Below the pieces are notes generated by a model that ran no database searches, was not told the DNA's origin, and saw only the letters and a program-made list of their open reading frames with translations. From Gamsiella multidivaricata (taxonomy: Eukaryota; Mortierellomycota; Mortierellomycetes; Mortierellales; Mortierellaceae), in the NCBI RefSeq assembly GCF_025024155.1, contig NW_026251742.1:62001-126000 (forward strand): a stretch of DNA of 64,000 nucleotides, given 5' to 3'. Shown piece by piece: positions 32,528-43,007 of the stretch (positions within the stretch are counted from its first letter, which is position 1; every line of letters starts with the position of its first letter). Made by a program: the position numbers and the translations under genes.

Positions 32528-33583
32528 ATGGCTGCAGAGCTCGACGTGCTCATTGCCGGTGAGCCTGGCATGTCCGTCAGAGCGCCCTACAAAGATGACG
32601 AACCCGTTTACTTCCTAATACAACGAGTCTCCAACAAGCTTGGCGAGAATGAGAGCGAGATCCGATGGCGTGGCCTTTATATCAACGGCATCCATGCTAA
32701 AGATCAACGACAGTCTATTACAACCTATCGAATCTTTGGCAACAGTTTGACCTATCGTTCTCAAAAAAAGGGCGAAATGGCAATTGCAATGAGAACACTT
32801 ACTGGCAAGACTATTCATTTGACCTGCAACCGTCAAGACATCATCATGGACATCAAGACCATGGTTCAGGAGATGGAAGGGATCCCTCCGGACCAGCAAA
32901 GACTTATCTTCGCAGGAGAGCGGCTTGAGGACGAGGATACGTTGGAAGATTACAATATCGCCGATGGCTCGATATTGCACTTGGTGTTGCGTCTGCGCGG
33001 TGGAGGTCACGCCCCAGGTATAGGGCTCAAGTTCTCGGATGTCTCCGAACTATCTGGTGTGCGCAGGTACGAATTTTCCTTGTCAGTTCCTCCTGGACGC
33101 ACTGTCTTACCAGGAACGAACGTCGAATGCAAGTGCAAGTGCTCTTCAAGCTACCGAGTGATCTGTCCAAAGCGGTTTGGAGCAATTGAGTTGTCTAAAG
33201 AGCAGTTCACATGCCCTAACTGCAAGTCGAGCAAAAGGATTACCCCTGTCACGGTTGGATTCGTGAGATGCAAGTACCGTTTTCATGGAATCAAGGCAAC
33301 TGGCGAGCAGTACACATCTGATTGGAAAGACGTAACTGACGAGGATTGCTACCAGCTATTCAGTCCAGACAATCAAGCCCTTTGGAAACGCTTGGTAATC
33401 GAGTCGGCCGATATCTATAAACGCGAAGACTGTACGATCTGCCTGAAGCCCATGGACACCATGCAGAAACTTAGCTGTGGCCATTGCTTCCATGAAGCTT
33501 GTTATCCTCAATGGAATTCTTCCTGCCCCAAATGCCTCTTCAGCCAACACTTAATCACCGGCAGAGCACCGCAGCAGTGGTAG
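32528..33583 (+). CDS. Ubiquitin-like/ubiquitin/RING-H2 fusion protein
   Basis: An intronless protein of 351 residues from the ATG at 32528 (an in-frame ATG at 32426 adds 34 unlikely residues). Residues ~1-82 are a divergent ubiquitin-like segment. Residues ~84-159 are a clear ubiquitin domain ending [10 protein letters not shown], but followed by further protein. Residues ~195-260 have a Cys cluster ([17 protein letters not shown]). Residues ~309-345 form a RING-H2 finger: [26 protein letters not shown] fingers recruit E2 enzymes, so it is probably an E3 ligase carrying its own ubiquitin-like module. Against ubiquitin, the hydrophobic patch (L8, I44, V70) is kept, K11 and K27 are kept, but positions of K6, K29, K33, K48 and K63 are R, M, M, E and D. 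Confidence 0.85.
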   Translation: MAAELDVLIAGEPGMSVRAPYKDDEPVYFLIQRVSNKLGENESEIRWRGLYINGIHAKDQRQSITTYRIFGNSLTYRSQKKGEMAIAMRTLTGKTIHLTCNRQDIIMDIKTMVQEMEGIPPDQQRLIFAGERLEDEDTLEDYNIADGSILHLVLRLRGGGHAPGIGLKFSDVSELSGVRRYEFSLSVPPGRTVLPGTNVECKCKCSSSYRVICPKRFGAIELSKEQFTCPNCKSSKRITPVTVGFVRCKYRFHGIKATGEQYTSDWKDVTDEDCYQLFSPDNQALWKRLVIESADIYKREDCTICLKPMDTMQKLSCGHCFHEACYPQWNSSCPKCLFSQHLITGRAPQQW

Positions 33584-34573
33584 AATCTTTACCACTTAGT
33601 GCTATGGACAACGTGGAGTATATATCTTTTTGAAGATGCATGTGTCGGCAAGACCTATTGGACTTACCGGTTCTGTTCAAATATTTTTTTCTACACTTTT
33701 GAGGAGTGGTACAAAAATAAAATATAATATAATAAAAGCTGTGCATGACGACCAGTCCTGCTTCACTTACATTATTAGACCATCACCCTAGGATTGGATA
33801 TCACTGCGTAACTTGTACATTTAAAGCAGAGATGGATTCATGCTAGTGCACTCTGTTGAATTCTGTGTTGATGCATGTCTTTCTAATCTTGCTGGTACCG
33901 TAATTACCTGGATTATTTCATGTGTTGGACATGTTGGGGTGCAGAAGAGGAAGAAAGCCAGTAGTGCAATGTTAGAGGTTGGCGACGGATGGAGCTGAAA
34001 GGCAGAAAGTGTCATCATCACACATTCATAGGATTTTCTACAAAAGAAATAATTTCCCTCCGCAATGCTTCTTCGGATAGATGGTGAACAATCCAATGTA
34101 TATCTGGAAACGCGTATAAAAAGTTCGGTTACTATAGTTCTATATATTGGGCTCAATTCCTCGTCAAAAGTAAAAGAGGTCGGTTTGATCCCGGTTACTG
34201 ACGCGTTTAATTGCTGTCGGAAAATGTGAAGATCTACCGGAAGCTATTTGTTTAAAGCATGCCAAAAAAAAATGAGAAGAACTAACAACTAACACAATTA
34301 CGGTTCAACATAATGTAAGGGCAGTTGAAGACGAGCAAGATGTCTCCAGACGATTACCTATTCGTGATAATGAAGTAGCCGTGACGCCAATTCTACACAG
34401 CTGCGAGATCTCAAGATAATATCGTAACGATATACATCTGTTTATGCTCATGATCTAGCTCTTAAAACAAAGACCTATCGCATCCACCGCTGCACGACAG
34501 AGACCATAACTTAGCCGACAGAGATCACGGCGTTCTCAAACAGAAGTTCGAACATCAGCAAGCATCAAGTCCC
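33584..34573. other. Intergenic spacer
   Basis: The 3' end of the ubiquitin-RING gene is A/T-rich (TAATATAATAAAAG near 33728). The rest holds no ORF of quality and no RNA gene. Confidence 0.5.
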
Positions 34574-34850
34574 TCAGTACTCAAACGTCCCCGAACCCCT
34601 TCCCCCCTCAGAAGGAGGCCAAAGAGCTGGATACACAAGCCCAGAAGCGGGGTGAGCCATCCTTGTCATTACCTCATCCAAGTAGCTGTATATATTGTAA
34701 GTGAATAATACCGAGGCTTTCAACCTCATATCTCACCTTGATTTCGCGTTCTTGCGCTTCTACTTTCTCCACGATCTCGCATATGATTGTCTCGCTCTGC
34801 TTATGGTATGTCTTTTGTCTGACTTGGCATGGCAGTTGGAGTGTGGACAT
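34574..34850 (-). CDS. Small two-exon gene, unknown function
   Basis: Exon 1, 34737-34850, starts MSTLQLPCQVRQKTYHKQSE and contains a coiled-coil-like run (IICEIVEKVEAQEREIK) up to a good GTGAGA donor. A 3' splice at 34673 gives exon 2 34574-34672 in phase, reading VMTRMAHPASGLVYPALWPP and ending GSGTFEY. An alternative acceptor at TATACAG (34686) is better by sequence but breaks the frame. Both pieces look like real coding sequence. The product would be about 70 residues; the family is not recognised. Upstream exons cannot be excluded. Confidence 0.35.
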
Positions 34851-36070
34851 ACTGCCAGCCACTAGTGACGTGGAGCCAGTTCTCCTTGGACCGACAGTGT
34901 AAACTGAAAGAGGCAGCAGTGCTGAAGAGAAAGAAAAGGTCAGAGTCAAGGACTTTTAAAGACGCGTTGTAAGCCTTTATTTTGTTTCATTTCTTTCCAT
35001 TTCTTCTCAGTATCTGCTACCATAGGTTCTAGAACACCTATTCCCGACCAGGGAGCATATTTTTAGTCTCACAACAGCAGACATGGAACTCAAGATCCCC
35101 AAGGCAGTCTACAGACTAGATGTACGCGCGCATTCATTTGCTTAGTTCTACGTGGACGCGTCTGTATTGCTTTACATGTGAGGCTAGTGCTGCATAGGAG
35201 CCATTGGCGTTCCTAGACGGGGACAGCTGACCTTCAAAAAAAACGCGCAATGGAGTCCTCGTACCTGTTCTCGATGTGGTCCCAGATCCATTCGCCCTCG
35301 ATGCCAAGAGATATCAAATATCCGCACCCCATAGACGCGACCGACTTTACCCTCAGGACACGCGTATGTTGAACGCGTAAACTTTATTTTAGTGTTCAGA
35401 CCGAGAGCATTTGTGACTGAACGGTCCTGTGCGGACGGAGGGACAGGGCTCCTATTTGAGTCTGCCTGAATCTTATGCATTCGTATTAGACGTTAAGAGG
35501 TGATGGGGACTGACACGGAATGAGGATGGCGTTCCGACGGCAGTCTGTGCTGCTTGCTGCGATCCAGATAATCCTTTCAGGCGTGTTTTGTGTAAGCTTA
35601 CACGCTATAGGGTTTGTGCCAACCCAGGCTTGCTGGGTCGGCCGTGGTCTACACGTATGTCCCGTGCGCTGGCCAATAAGCACACGGATGAGACGGAGGG
35701 GGCGTGTGAATAAATATCGCCCTTCTTCTTCTCCATCGCCAGCTCCACCGGGCCCCTCATCTCCCACCGCTCGTCTTCCTAAGCTCCTTCTCGCAGTGCA
35801 TCCCCCATCCTTCGCTTGCTCGGTCGTCGTCTCTTTCTCCTCTTTTTTTTTCTTCCCATTCTTTTTCCCTCAGGGTTCCAAAAGGGGAATCACTAGGCAT
35901 CATTCTCTTTCGTTTATGCCTCATCCCCTCCTGTCCTTATTGCCTTCTTCGATCGTTGGATAAAGACTGCCAACCACGACAGGAAAACTGTCGGATACCA
36001 GGACTGCTTTAGATCACAAACCACTCGCCAGTCGCAGTTGCAGCAGCAGCAGCCGGCTTCCAGGACGACC
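34851..36070. other. Upstream region of the hexosaminidase gene
   Basis: A pyrimidine-rich leader occupies about 35770-35950. A coding-like fragment (VPDPFALDAKRYQISAPH on +, about 35270-35330) is not assigned. No complete gene is seen. Confidence 0.4.
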
Positions 36071-39000
36071 ATGCCACCACCAAAAATGAACGTGAAGCCT
36101 GCTTCGACCCACGCCTACAAGGCCCTGAAACTTCAGGATCCCGGTACTACGGATGTGTCCCAGGTATAATACTTAATACTTCATCAGAACCTATATCATA
36201 CCATCTCTCTCTCTCTTTTATTCCAACATCCCCCGAAGTATCACCCGTAAGAAGCAGTCTATTCATATCACAACATCAAGATACATCTTACTCGAGCCCT
36301 ATTCCGTCATTACTCTGCAATACCCTGCAATATCCACCTTGTCCTAAAAGAGAGTGAAAGGAACGAGTTCTAGTCTTTGAAACACACAGTGCTCATAAAC
36401 GACCTTCCGTTTGTGGATGTACGACAATAAACCCTTTCAGCACCCTGCACAACCACACGGACCCGATTCCAGCAACGGCAGCGGCAGCGACAGCGACACT
36501 TCCTCCTTGTGCGACCATGAGGTCTTCCATCTCCGGGGCACAAGCACCGACGGAAATGTTTCCCTCAAAGCTTCTTTGACAAAGGGCTTACAAGAACCAA
36601 CCCTGAAACCGAGTCAGGATCTCCGGATGCATATTCAAGGCGATGGCGATGACGACGATGACGATAACGGAAATGACTCTGATGACAACGAGCGTACACC
36701 CTTTGTCAAGAAAGATGCGGATTGGCAACGATATCGAACCCGGTGTCTGGCCGTGATGGTGTTCCTGCTTACTGTGAATGCTGTCTTGTTGATCTGGAAA
36801 CCTTGGCAGGGCAAGGACTGTAAGTTGGAAAACTATTTCTCTTTTTCTCCAGTAGTCAGTGTGTTCATTTTTTTTTTTTTTTTTTTTTTAATCTGTTTAT
36901 GCCCCTCAATGTCTTGCCCTCCTCCATATCATTATTGACCTTGTTCATGTAACGTTTTTTTTTTTTTGTTTAACCTCCCCCGGGTGGCACACCACAAGCG
37001 TTGGCCCCCGTCTACAACAGCGCCGTGAAAGACCTTCCGGAGGAACAACCGATCTGGCCCATCCCCCGCTCATTCACCTACGGGAACCAAACCGTCGTAC
37101 TCAGTCCCGGATTCCAGATCAAGCTACACTTCAACACCGGAGAGCCCCTGAGCCCGGGAACGTATCCGATTCTGGAAAAGGCCGTTGCCCGATGCATGGA
37201 CCGCCTGCAGTTCAAGCGCAATACCACGATTCCGGGAAGAATGCCGACGGAATTCGGAATTATCAACACCCCCGCCGCAGCAGCAGCAGCAGATCATGGG
37301 CCTGTGCTCTCGGAGTTGACCGTCATTGTGGGCAATCCGCAGGCGGCTCTGGAGTTCGGGATGAAGGAGGCGTATGCGATCGATGTTCATGTGCAGGACG
37401 ATAGCCCAGCGGCTGTGGTACTGCATCACTTGGTGAAGGGCTCGGTTCAGGAGCGAGCCCCTATCGGACAAACGGACAAAGTGAACGCTACGTTGACGGC
37501 GAGCACACAGTGGGGTGTGCTCCATGGTCTGGAGACGTTCTCGCAACTGGTTCAGGCCGTCAGAGCAGTGACGTCGAACGAACTCACGACAGCTCCGGAC
37601 CAGAAGACAGACAACCAGCTCGAGATTCCAAATACGCCCTGGTTAATCCAGGATGAACCGCGATACTCGCACCGGGGGATTCTTTTGGACACCTCAAGGA
37701 ATTATTACTTCGTGAAGGATATCCTGAGGACGTTGGATGCCATGTCGACAGTGAAGCTGAATGTGTTCCATTGGCATGTGCTGGACCAGCAGACGTATCC
37801 GCTCGTGTCAAAGACGTATCCGGAACTGACGGCCAAGAGAGCCGAGCGGCCGGATTATTTGTATACGCCGGATGATGTTGCCTTGATTGTGCAATATGGC
37901 GAAGAGGTACGGAGTACATGTAGTTTTTTTTTTTATGTCCATGTTTGTTTGGTTTGTGCAGTGCGATTTAGCCTTGAACACAATTTTTCTCTATTTCTTT
38001 CTTTCTATCTTTTTTTTTTAAAAAAAAAAAAAAAAAAAAAAGCGCGGCATTCGTGTGGTTCCAGAGTTCGATGCCCCGGGGCACACCGCCAGCTGGGGCC
38101 GTGCCTTCCCCAACATCACGGTTTGCCTCGACAAGCAGCCCCACTACAAATACGCAGCCGAACCTCCCCCAGGCCAACTCGATCCTCTCGAACCCTTCAC
38201 CTACACCGTCCTCAACAACCTGATCCAGGAATGGGCCGTCCAGTTCCCGGATAGGCAGGTCCACGCTGGAGGGGATGAGATCAACATGGCCTGCTGGAGG
38301 TCGGATGACCGATTGAGGGATTATATCAAACATCCAAAGAGCCGTGCAGGGTATGAGAAGAGGCTGATGCCGGTGGAGACGAGCTCCGGGATGGATGACA
38401 CGATAAGGCAGACGAACGCAAGATCTATCTTTGTACAGTCCGGGGAGGACCGGTTGTTGCAGGTTTACTTGGACAGGGCCTTTGGGATGTATACGAAGAA
38501 TGGGAAGAGGCCGATCGTGTGGGAGGAGATAGCGTTGGAACATGACGTGAGGTTACCGGATTCCGCCATCGTCCAGGTCTGGAAGAGTGCCGGCAATGCC
38601 AAGCGAGGTATCATGCGTCTCTTTGTCTCTGTCATTTGTCTTTGTCTTTGTCTTTGTTTCGTGTTCCTGTTGCTGGTTCACTTTTTTTTTCTACCATAGT
38701 ATAGTTACTCACTCACATTGCCAATACGACCCAATGTGTTGTAGTGATCAAACAGGGCCGACCCGTGATCCTGTCCAGCGCCGACTTTTGGTACCTGGAT
38801 TGTGGGTTCGGCCAGTGGCTCCTCGGGTCACAAAGGGAGAGCTGGTGCAAGTACCGGAGTTGGCAGAAAGGTACCTCCTCTTTTTTTTTTTTTTTTTTTC
38901 TTCATCCCAAGGACATGTTACTCTTTCGCAAAGATTGTACACCATCCATGTGGATCAACAACGTTACTACGTTGCTTAACTTCTTCCTCTTCCTCACATA

Positions 39001-39429
39001 TCGAATCTCCGCAGTGTATTCATACCGTCTGACGGACAAACTGAACACGGAGGAGCAAAAGCTGGTCTACGGAGGCGAAGTCTGTCTGTGGTCCGAGCAA
39101 TCCGACCCCTCGAACCTCGACTCCAACCTCTGGCCCCGTTCTGCAGCAGCAGCAGAGGTAAAAATGATAATAATAATAATAATAATAATAATAACCACCA
39201 CAGGAGCCTTCCATAACTTCACCCCAGCATAGTGAAATCTAACCCGTTTTCTATTGTTCATTAGATCCTGTGGAGCGGCTCTCAGGACGAGAAGGGCGAG
39301 TACCGCCCGCTGCTTCATGCAGCCAAGCGCCTGGTCGCTGTGCGGGAGCGGTTGCACCAGATGGGTGTCGCAGCCTCGCCCGTCTTCCCAGCCTGGTGTG
39401 GCAAGCACTTGGAAGCCTGTCTCGCCTAA
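36071..39429 (+). CDS. Beta-N-acetylhexosaminidase (GH20), membrane-anchored
   Basis: Preferred model: 36071-36163, 36441-36819, 36999-37906, 38043-38607, 38745-38870, 39015-39157, 39265-39429, all in phase, 792 residues. A second ATG at 36411 would instead read through the first 3' splice site (CCCTTTCAG|CAC). After a short cytoplasmic, Asp-rich N-terminus a signal-anchor helix follows (RCLAVMVFLLTVNAVLLIW, about residues 134-152), so this is a type II membrane protein. Then come the GH20b domain (ELTVIVGN, YAIDVHV) and the GH20 barrel: RGILLDTSRNYY, NVFHWHVLDQQTYPL, VPEFDAPGHTASW, and the catalytic Asp-Glu in HAGGDEINMACW. It releases terminal GlcNAc/GalNAc from chitin oligomers or glycans by substrate-assisted catalysis. 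Most relatives are secreted, so the membrane anchor is notable. Confidence 0.93.
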
Positions 39430-39721
39430 TTCCAATATTTTTAGCCTAGCCTATTTTTTTTTTTTTGCTCGTACTTGTATATAAATCTTTATTTTTTTTA
39501 CTGCCGTGTGTGTATACACGCGTTTGAGGATGCAAAAAGTTTGATACAGGATGTGTAGCGAAGGGAAGATGCGAGAAAGAAAAAAGAAAAAAAATCATCC
39601 TATACAGTCTCGAAGAAAAGTACGAGTGGAGCCTGTGTGCCAATGCACACGTCTTGTGGGTAGCGCGTTCACGTTTCTTTTCTTTTTTTTTTTTTTTTCT
39701 TCGATCCTTTGATTCCACGCG
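39430..39721. other. 3' ends of convergent genes
   Basis: The hexosaminidase and RFT1 genes converge here. It contains T-rich runs at 39461-39473 and 39681-39699, suitable for 3'-end formation. No gene is seen. Confidence 0.6.
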
Positions 39722-40733
39722 CTAGTTGCGTCGCTGCCGGACAAAGCTCTGAATTTCCCTCATGAAGGGCTTCTCAGCAACAAAGACCACCCCGGCCACC
39801 GCCAAGAACGTCGCCACGCCCGTGCCCAGATGCACAACCTTCTGCAACCACTGATCCCATCCAACATACAGCTCACTCGCCGCCGTGATCGCATACGCCG
39901 CTGTGAACGCTACCAACACAGACGGACGTGGCAGAATCATCCTCCACGGCACATTCGAGAACGTCGCCATTAGACTCTTCTTCTTCTGCTGCTGCTGCTG
40001 CTGCTGCTCCTCGCCCTCCGAGGTCGAAGCAGGGATATACCGCCCATAGTATCTTGACAAGAACCACATGGACCAGCCGATCCGCATCGATAGATTCACA
40101 CAGTTTGCCAGGACGATCCCTTTGGCGCCCATACCAAAGACCCCCATCAGAACCGCGCCCGTGCTACAGAACACGGCCGAGAAACCAATCATCCAATATG
40201 AGAGCACGCCCAGCTCGGTCTCGGACGCGACCGCCTGTACAACCGCCTCTGTGATCCCGTTGAGTCCCATGATGGGGACGTACCAGCAATAGAGACTCAG
40301 GACCTGAGGCGCAATGGTATCGCGAGACCAGTATTTTCCAACGACGAGGTCGATCAATGTGGCGGTGTAATGGGTCCCGAAGGAGATGAAGACTAGGCCG
40401 AGGAGGATGTGGAACTTCATGATGGTTAAAAGTAAATTGCGCGAGAGGATCAGGTTCGCGACCTGGCCTTCTGCCAGCGTGGTAGATCCAGACGACGTTG
40501 CTTTTGCTTCTGCTCCCGTTCTCGAAGAGGAAGAGGAGGAAGAGTAGGAGGAGGGGTTTTTTTCCTTGGTTGTGGTCGCAAGGGATTTGGAGGCGGGTCC
40601 GACATCGCTCAGGAGTCTGCTGAAGAGTGTCCTGCTCGTCTCCTCCATTGGCTGGAAAAGGATTCTCGCCACCAACGATCCTATACAATATACAAACATA
40701 CACACACACGCACACGCACACACACACACAAGC

Positions 40734-40781
<48 letters not shown>

Positions 40782-42339
40782 AGAGAGGCAAAACACGCGG
40801 CAAAAGTCAATACTTTGATCTGCAGGCAAAAAAAACAAAACTGATCATTCAAAAAAACTGCATATGGACCCCATCCAATCCATTCCATTTCTACGCACCA
40901 TAATTGACCACAAAAGCATAAACCCCCTGAGCTTCCTCATTTGTGAGTCCAGCCATGAGCATCTTGTCGCCCTCCGTCAGGATATGCTTCAGCAACGACT
41001 GGGCCGTCAAGGTCTTTGACAGCTTCAGCAGCTCCGGATCAAAGTAAAAGTACTCTGGCCTAGTAAGATCATCAAGCAGACCAAAATCAAAAAAAAAATA
41101 AAAATAAGAAAGAAAAAACTTGGCATTTCAACAAAACAGCATAAAAGTCAAAGCAAAGTGTCAAGCAAAAGCAAAAATCAACCCTCACCTGCCGCTGTTT
41201 CCCATCCTGACAAGTTTCTTCGGCAACAAGGCCCTCATCTCAATCAAGTCCTCCTCCCGCTCCTCCCTCATGTCCGGATGAGCATGATACTTCTTCGCCG
41301 CCGCCTCCATCCTCCGTCTCTCCTGCTCATGCCTCTCCCGACTCTTGCTCCAAAACGCCAACAGGAACCCTCCAAGCGTCAATAACCCATACACAAACTG
41401 GGCCACCGCAAACGCCAACACCCCCATCGTATTCCTATCCCCCTTTCCCGCTGCCACTACTGCTGCTGTTGTTTTCGGATCCAAGTGAAGCGCATGATGA
41501 TGCCCCGGCATGGCCTCGACGACCTCGGCCCTATTCCCATAGATCGTCAGTGCGCACGTCAACACACACCTCACAATCACCGCCGTCCCCTCGACCGACA
41601 CCCGGGTCTTGAACCAGAGCTTGTACTGTGCGACCATGAACATGGGTTCCGCAAGGAGCTCGATCAACGCCGAAAGACCGTACAGGTAGATCGAGAGCCG
41701 GTAATGCGGGAAGCGGGCTTCAGCAGAAGAATCAACATGGGAGAGGCAGTAGCCCACAGCGAGGACGGTCATGAGTGCACCGATGGGGATGGGCGCGTAC
41801 ACCATATTGACGAGTTTCTGGAGACGATATGCCTCTGATCCTGGACGTGGGGTCGAGGTGATCGACGACGACGATGATGATGATGATGATAATGACGATA
41901 CTGGCGCTGTCTCATCCTTGATATCACTGATCCCATGGCTACCGTCTCCGATCCGATCGGCGTCCGATGATAAAGATGATGATGCTGTAGTGGTAGTTGT
42001 AGTTGAACTGTCGTCGGAGACGCGGATGGCGGCACAGCGGACCCCTTCACGGGAGAGGAAGAGGATCGTGTTGAGGAGGAGTTCGAGCTGAACAGAGGCG
42101 ATCCCGAGGGTCTCGGCAGAGGTGAAGCGGAGGAGGACCTGGTTGAGGGTGAAGGTGAGCATGCGGGAGACGAACTGGAGGAGGACGAGGTAGCTGGCTC
42201 CCTGGACAGAGGAGGACAGGATCGAGGATGCTTCATCAGTCGTTGGGGTTGTCGTGGAGGACTCAGATGAGGACGCGGTGGTGGTGGAGGTGGCATGGGT
42301 CCGCTGCCGAAGTGTAGGGGATGAGTGCGGGTGCTCCAT
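39722..42339 (-). CDS. RFT1: Man5GlcNAc2-PP-dolichol translocation protein RFT1
   Basis: Three exons in phase: 41189-42339, 40899-41059, 39722-40680, 756 residues (family usually ~540-600). RFT1 signatures: SYLVLLQFVSRMLTFTLNQV, NTILFLSREGVRCAAIRV, LKHILTEGDKMLMAGLTN, GVYAFVVNYGSLVARILFQP followed by MEETSRTLFS. Many membrane helices are visible, ending in VVFVAEKPFM. RFT1 is an ER multi-pass protein needed for lumenal supply of the N-glycan precursor. The extra length is in three low-complexity inserts: a Ser/Thr N-terminus, a Ser/Asp-rich loop after the IRV helix, and a Ser-rich plus Gln-rich insertion later. Introns are tight; the second (40681-40898) holds a run of about 44 A. A start at 42417 is possible but adds only low-complexity residues. 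Confidence 0.93.
40736..40779. repeat. Poly(A) tract in RFT1 intron 2
   Basis: An uninterrupted run of about 44 A on the plus strand (poly(T)/U in the transcript), next to a CA-rich repeat at 40700-40730. Confidence 0.95.
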
Positions 42340-42765
42340 GGTGGATGGATGGAATGGGGAGCACTCGATGGAGGGGGGAATGAAGAAGGGGGAATGGGGG
42401 ACGAATGATGTCGACAATGTGCACGTACTTTATTTCTTTCATACACGCGAAAATAATTACCGCACCCCGCGCGTTTATGATGTCAACCGATACCGGCACA
42501 ACCCCTCCCCTCCCCTCCCCTCCCCTCCTGGCTTGATTCCACAGCGTGCTCATGGCTGCCGTCCAATCGAATCGCGCCGTTCCTTGGAGTGCTGTGCTCC
42601 GCACGCTGCTCCTGCCTGCCTCAGACCCCATGTCGACTTGACCCAGGGAGACACACCCACCCACACTTACTAGGCCTTGCGTGAGAGTGCAGGGCAATTA
42701 AACCGTGAAGTACAGGGTTCTCGAGCTGGAAAAGTGAGTGTGATAAGATACGTCGGAAGAAAAAG

Positions 42766-42798
<33 letters not shown>

Positions 42799-43007
42799 AG
42801 AAGGAAGCACGCGAAATAACCACAGCAGCACTGAGGTAGACCCTCAACCTATGCCACATACCCAATACCTAATACCCACTTGTTCATCCTCAGAATGTTG
42901 TTCACAGATATTCATAAAGAATAAAAAAAAAAAAGACACGGATTTATTTATTACAAATGTCCTGTTTGTTACTTCAGATAAAATCCATTCACTCCCTCCT
43001 CCCTTCC
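42340..43007. other. RFT1 upstream region
   Basis: Promoter side of RFT1 and 3' side of the repeat-protein gene. It contains the five CCCC blocks at 42502-42528, a poly(A) run at 42767-42795 and no gene. Confidence 0.5.
42502..42528 (-). promoter_or_regulatory. G-quadruplex-type GGGGA repeats upstream of RFT1
   Basis: Five runs of four C separated by single T on the plus strand, that is (GGGGA)n on the RFT1 strand, about 165 bases before the ATG. It fits the G-quadruplex rule and could influence transcription; the function is not shown. Confidence 0.5.

Noticed and set aside
34150..34205. tRNA-like phrase GGTTTGATCCCGG
   Set aside because: No acceptor, D-arm or anticodon arm could be drawn around it.
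35090..35390. Coding-like fragments (MELKIPKAVYRLD, VPDPFALDAKRY)
   Set aside because: The fragments are short, in different frames, without splice sites that join them; noted as possible relics only.
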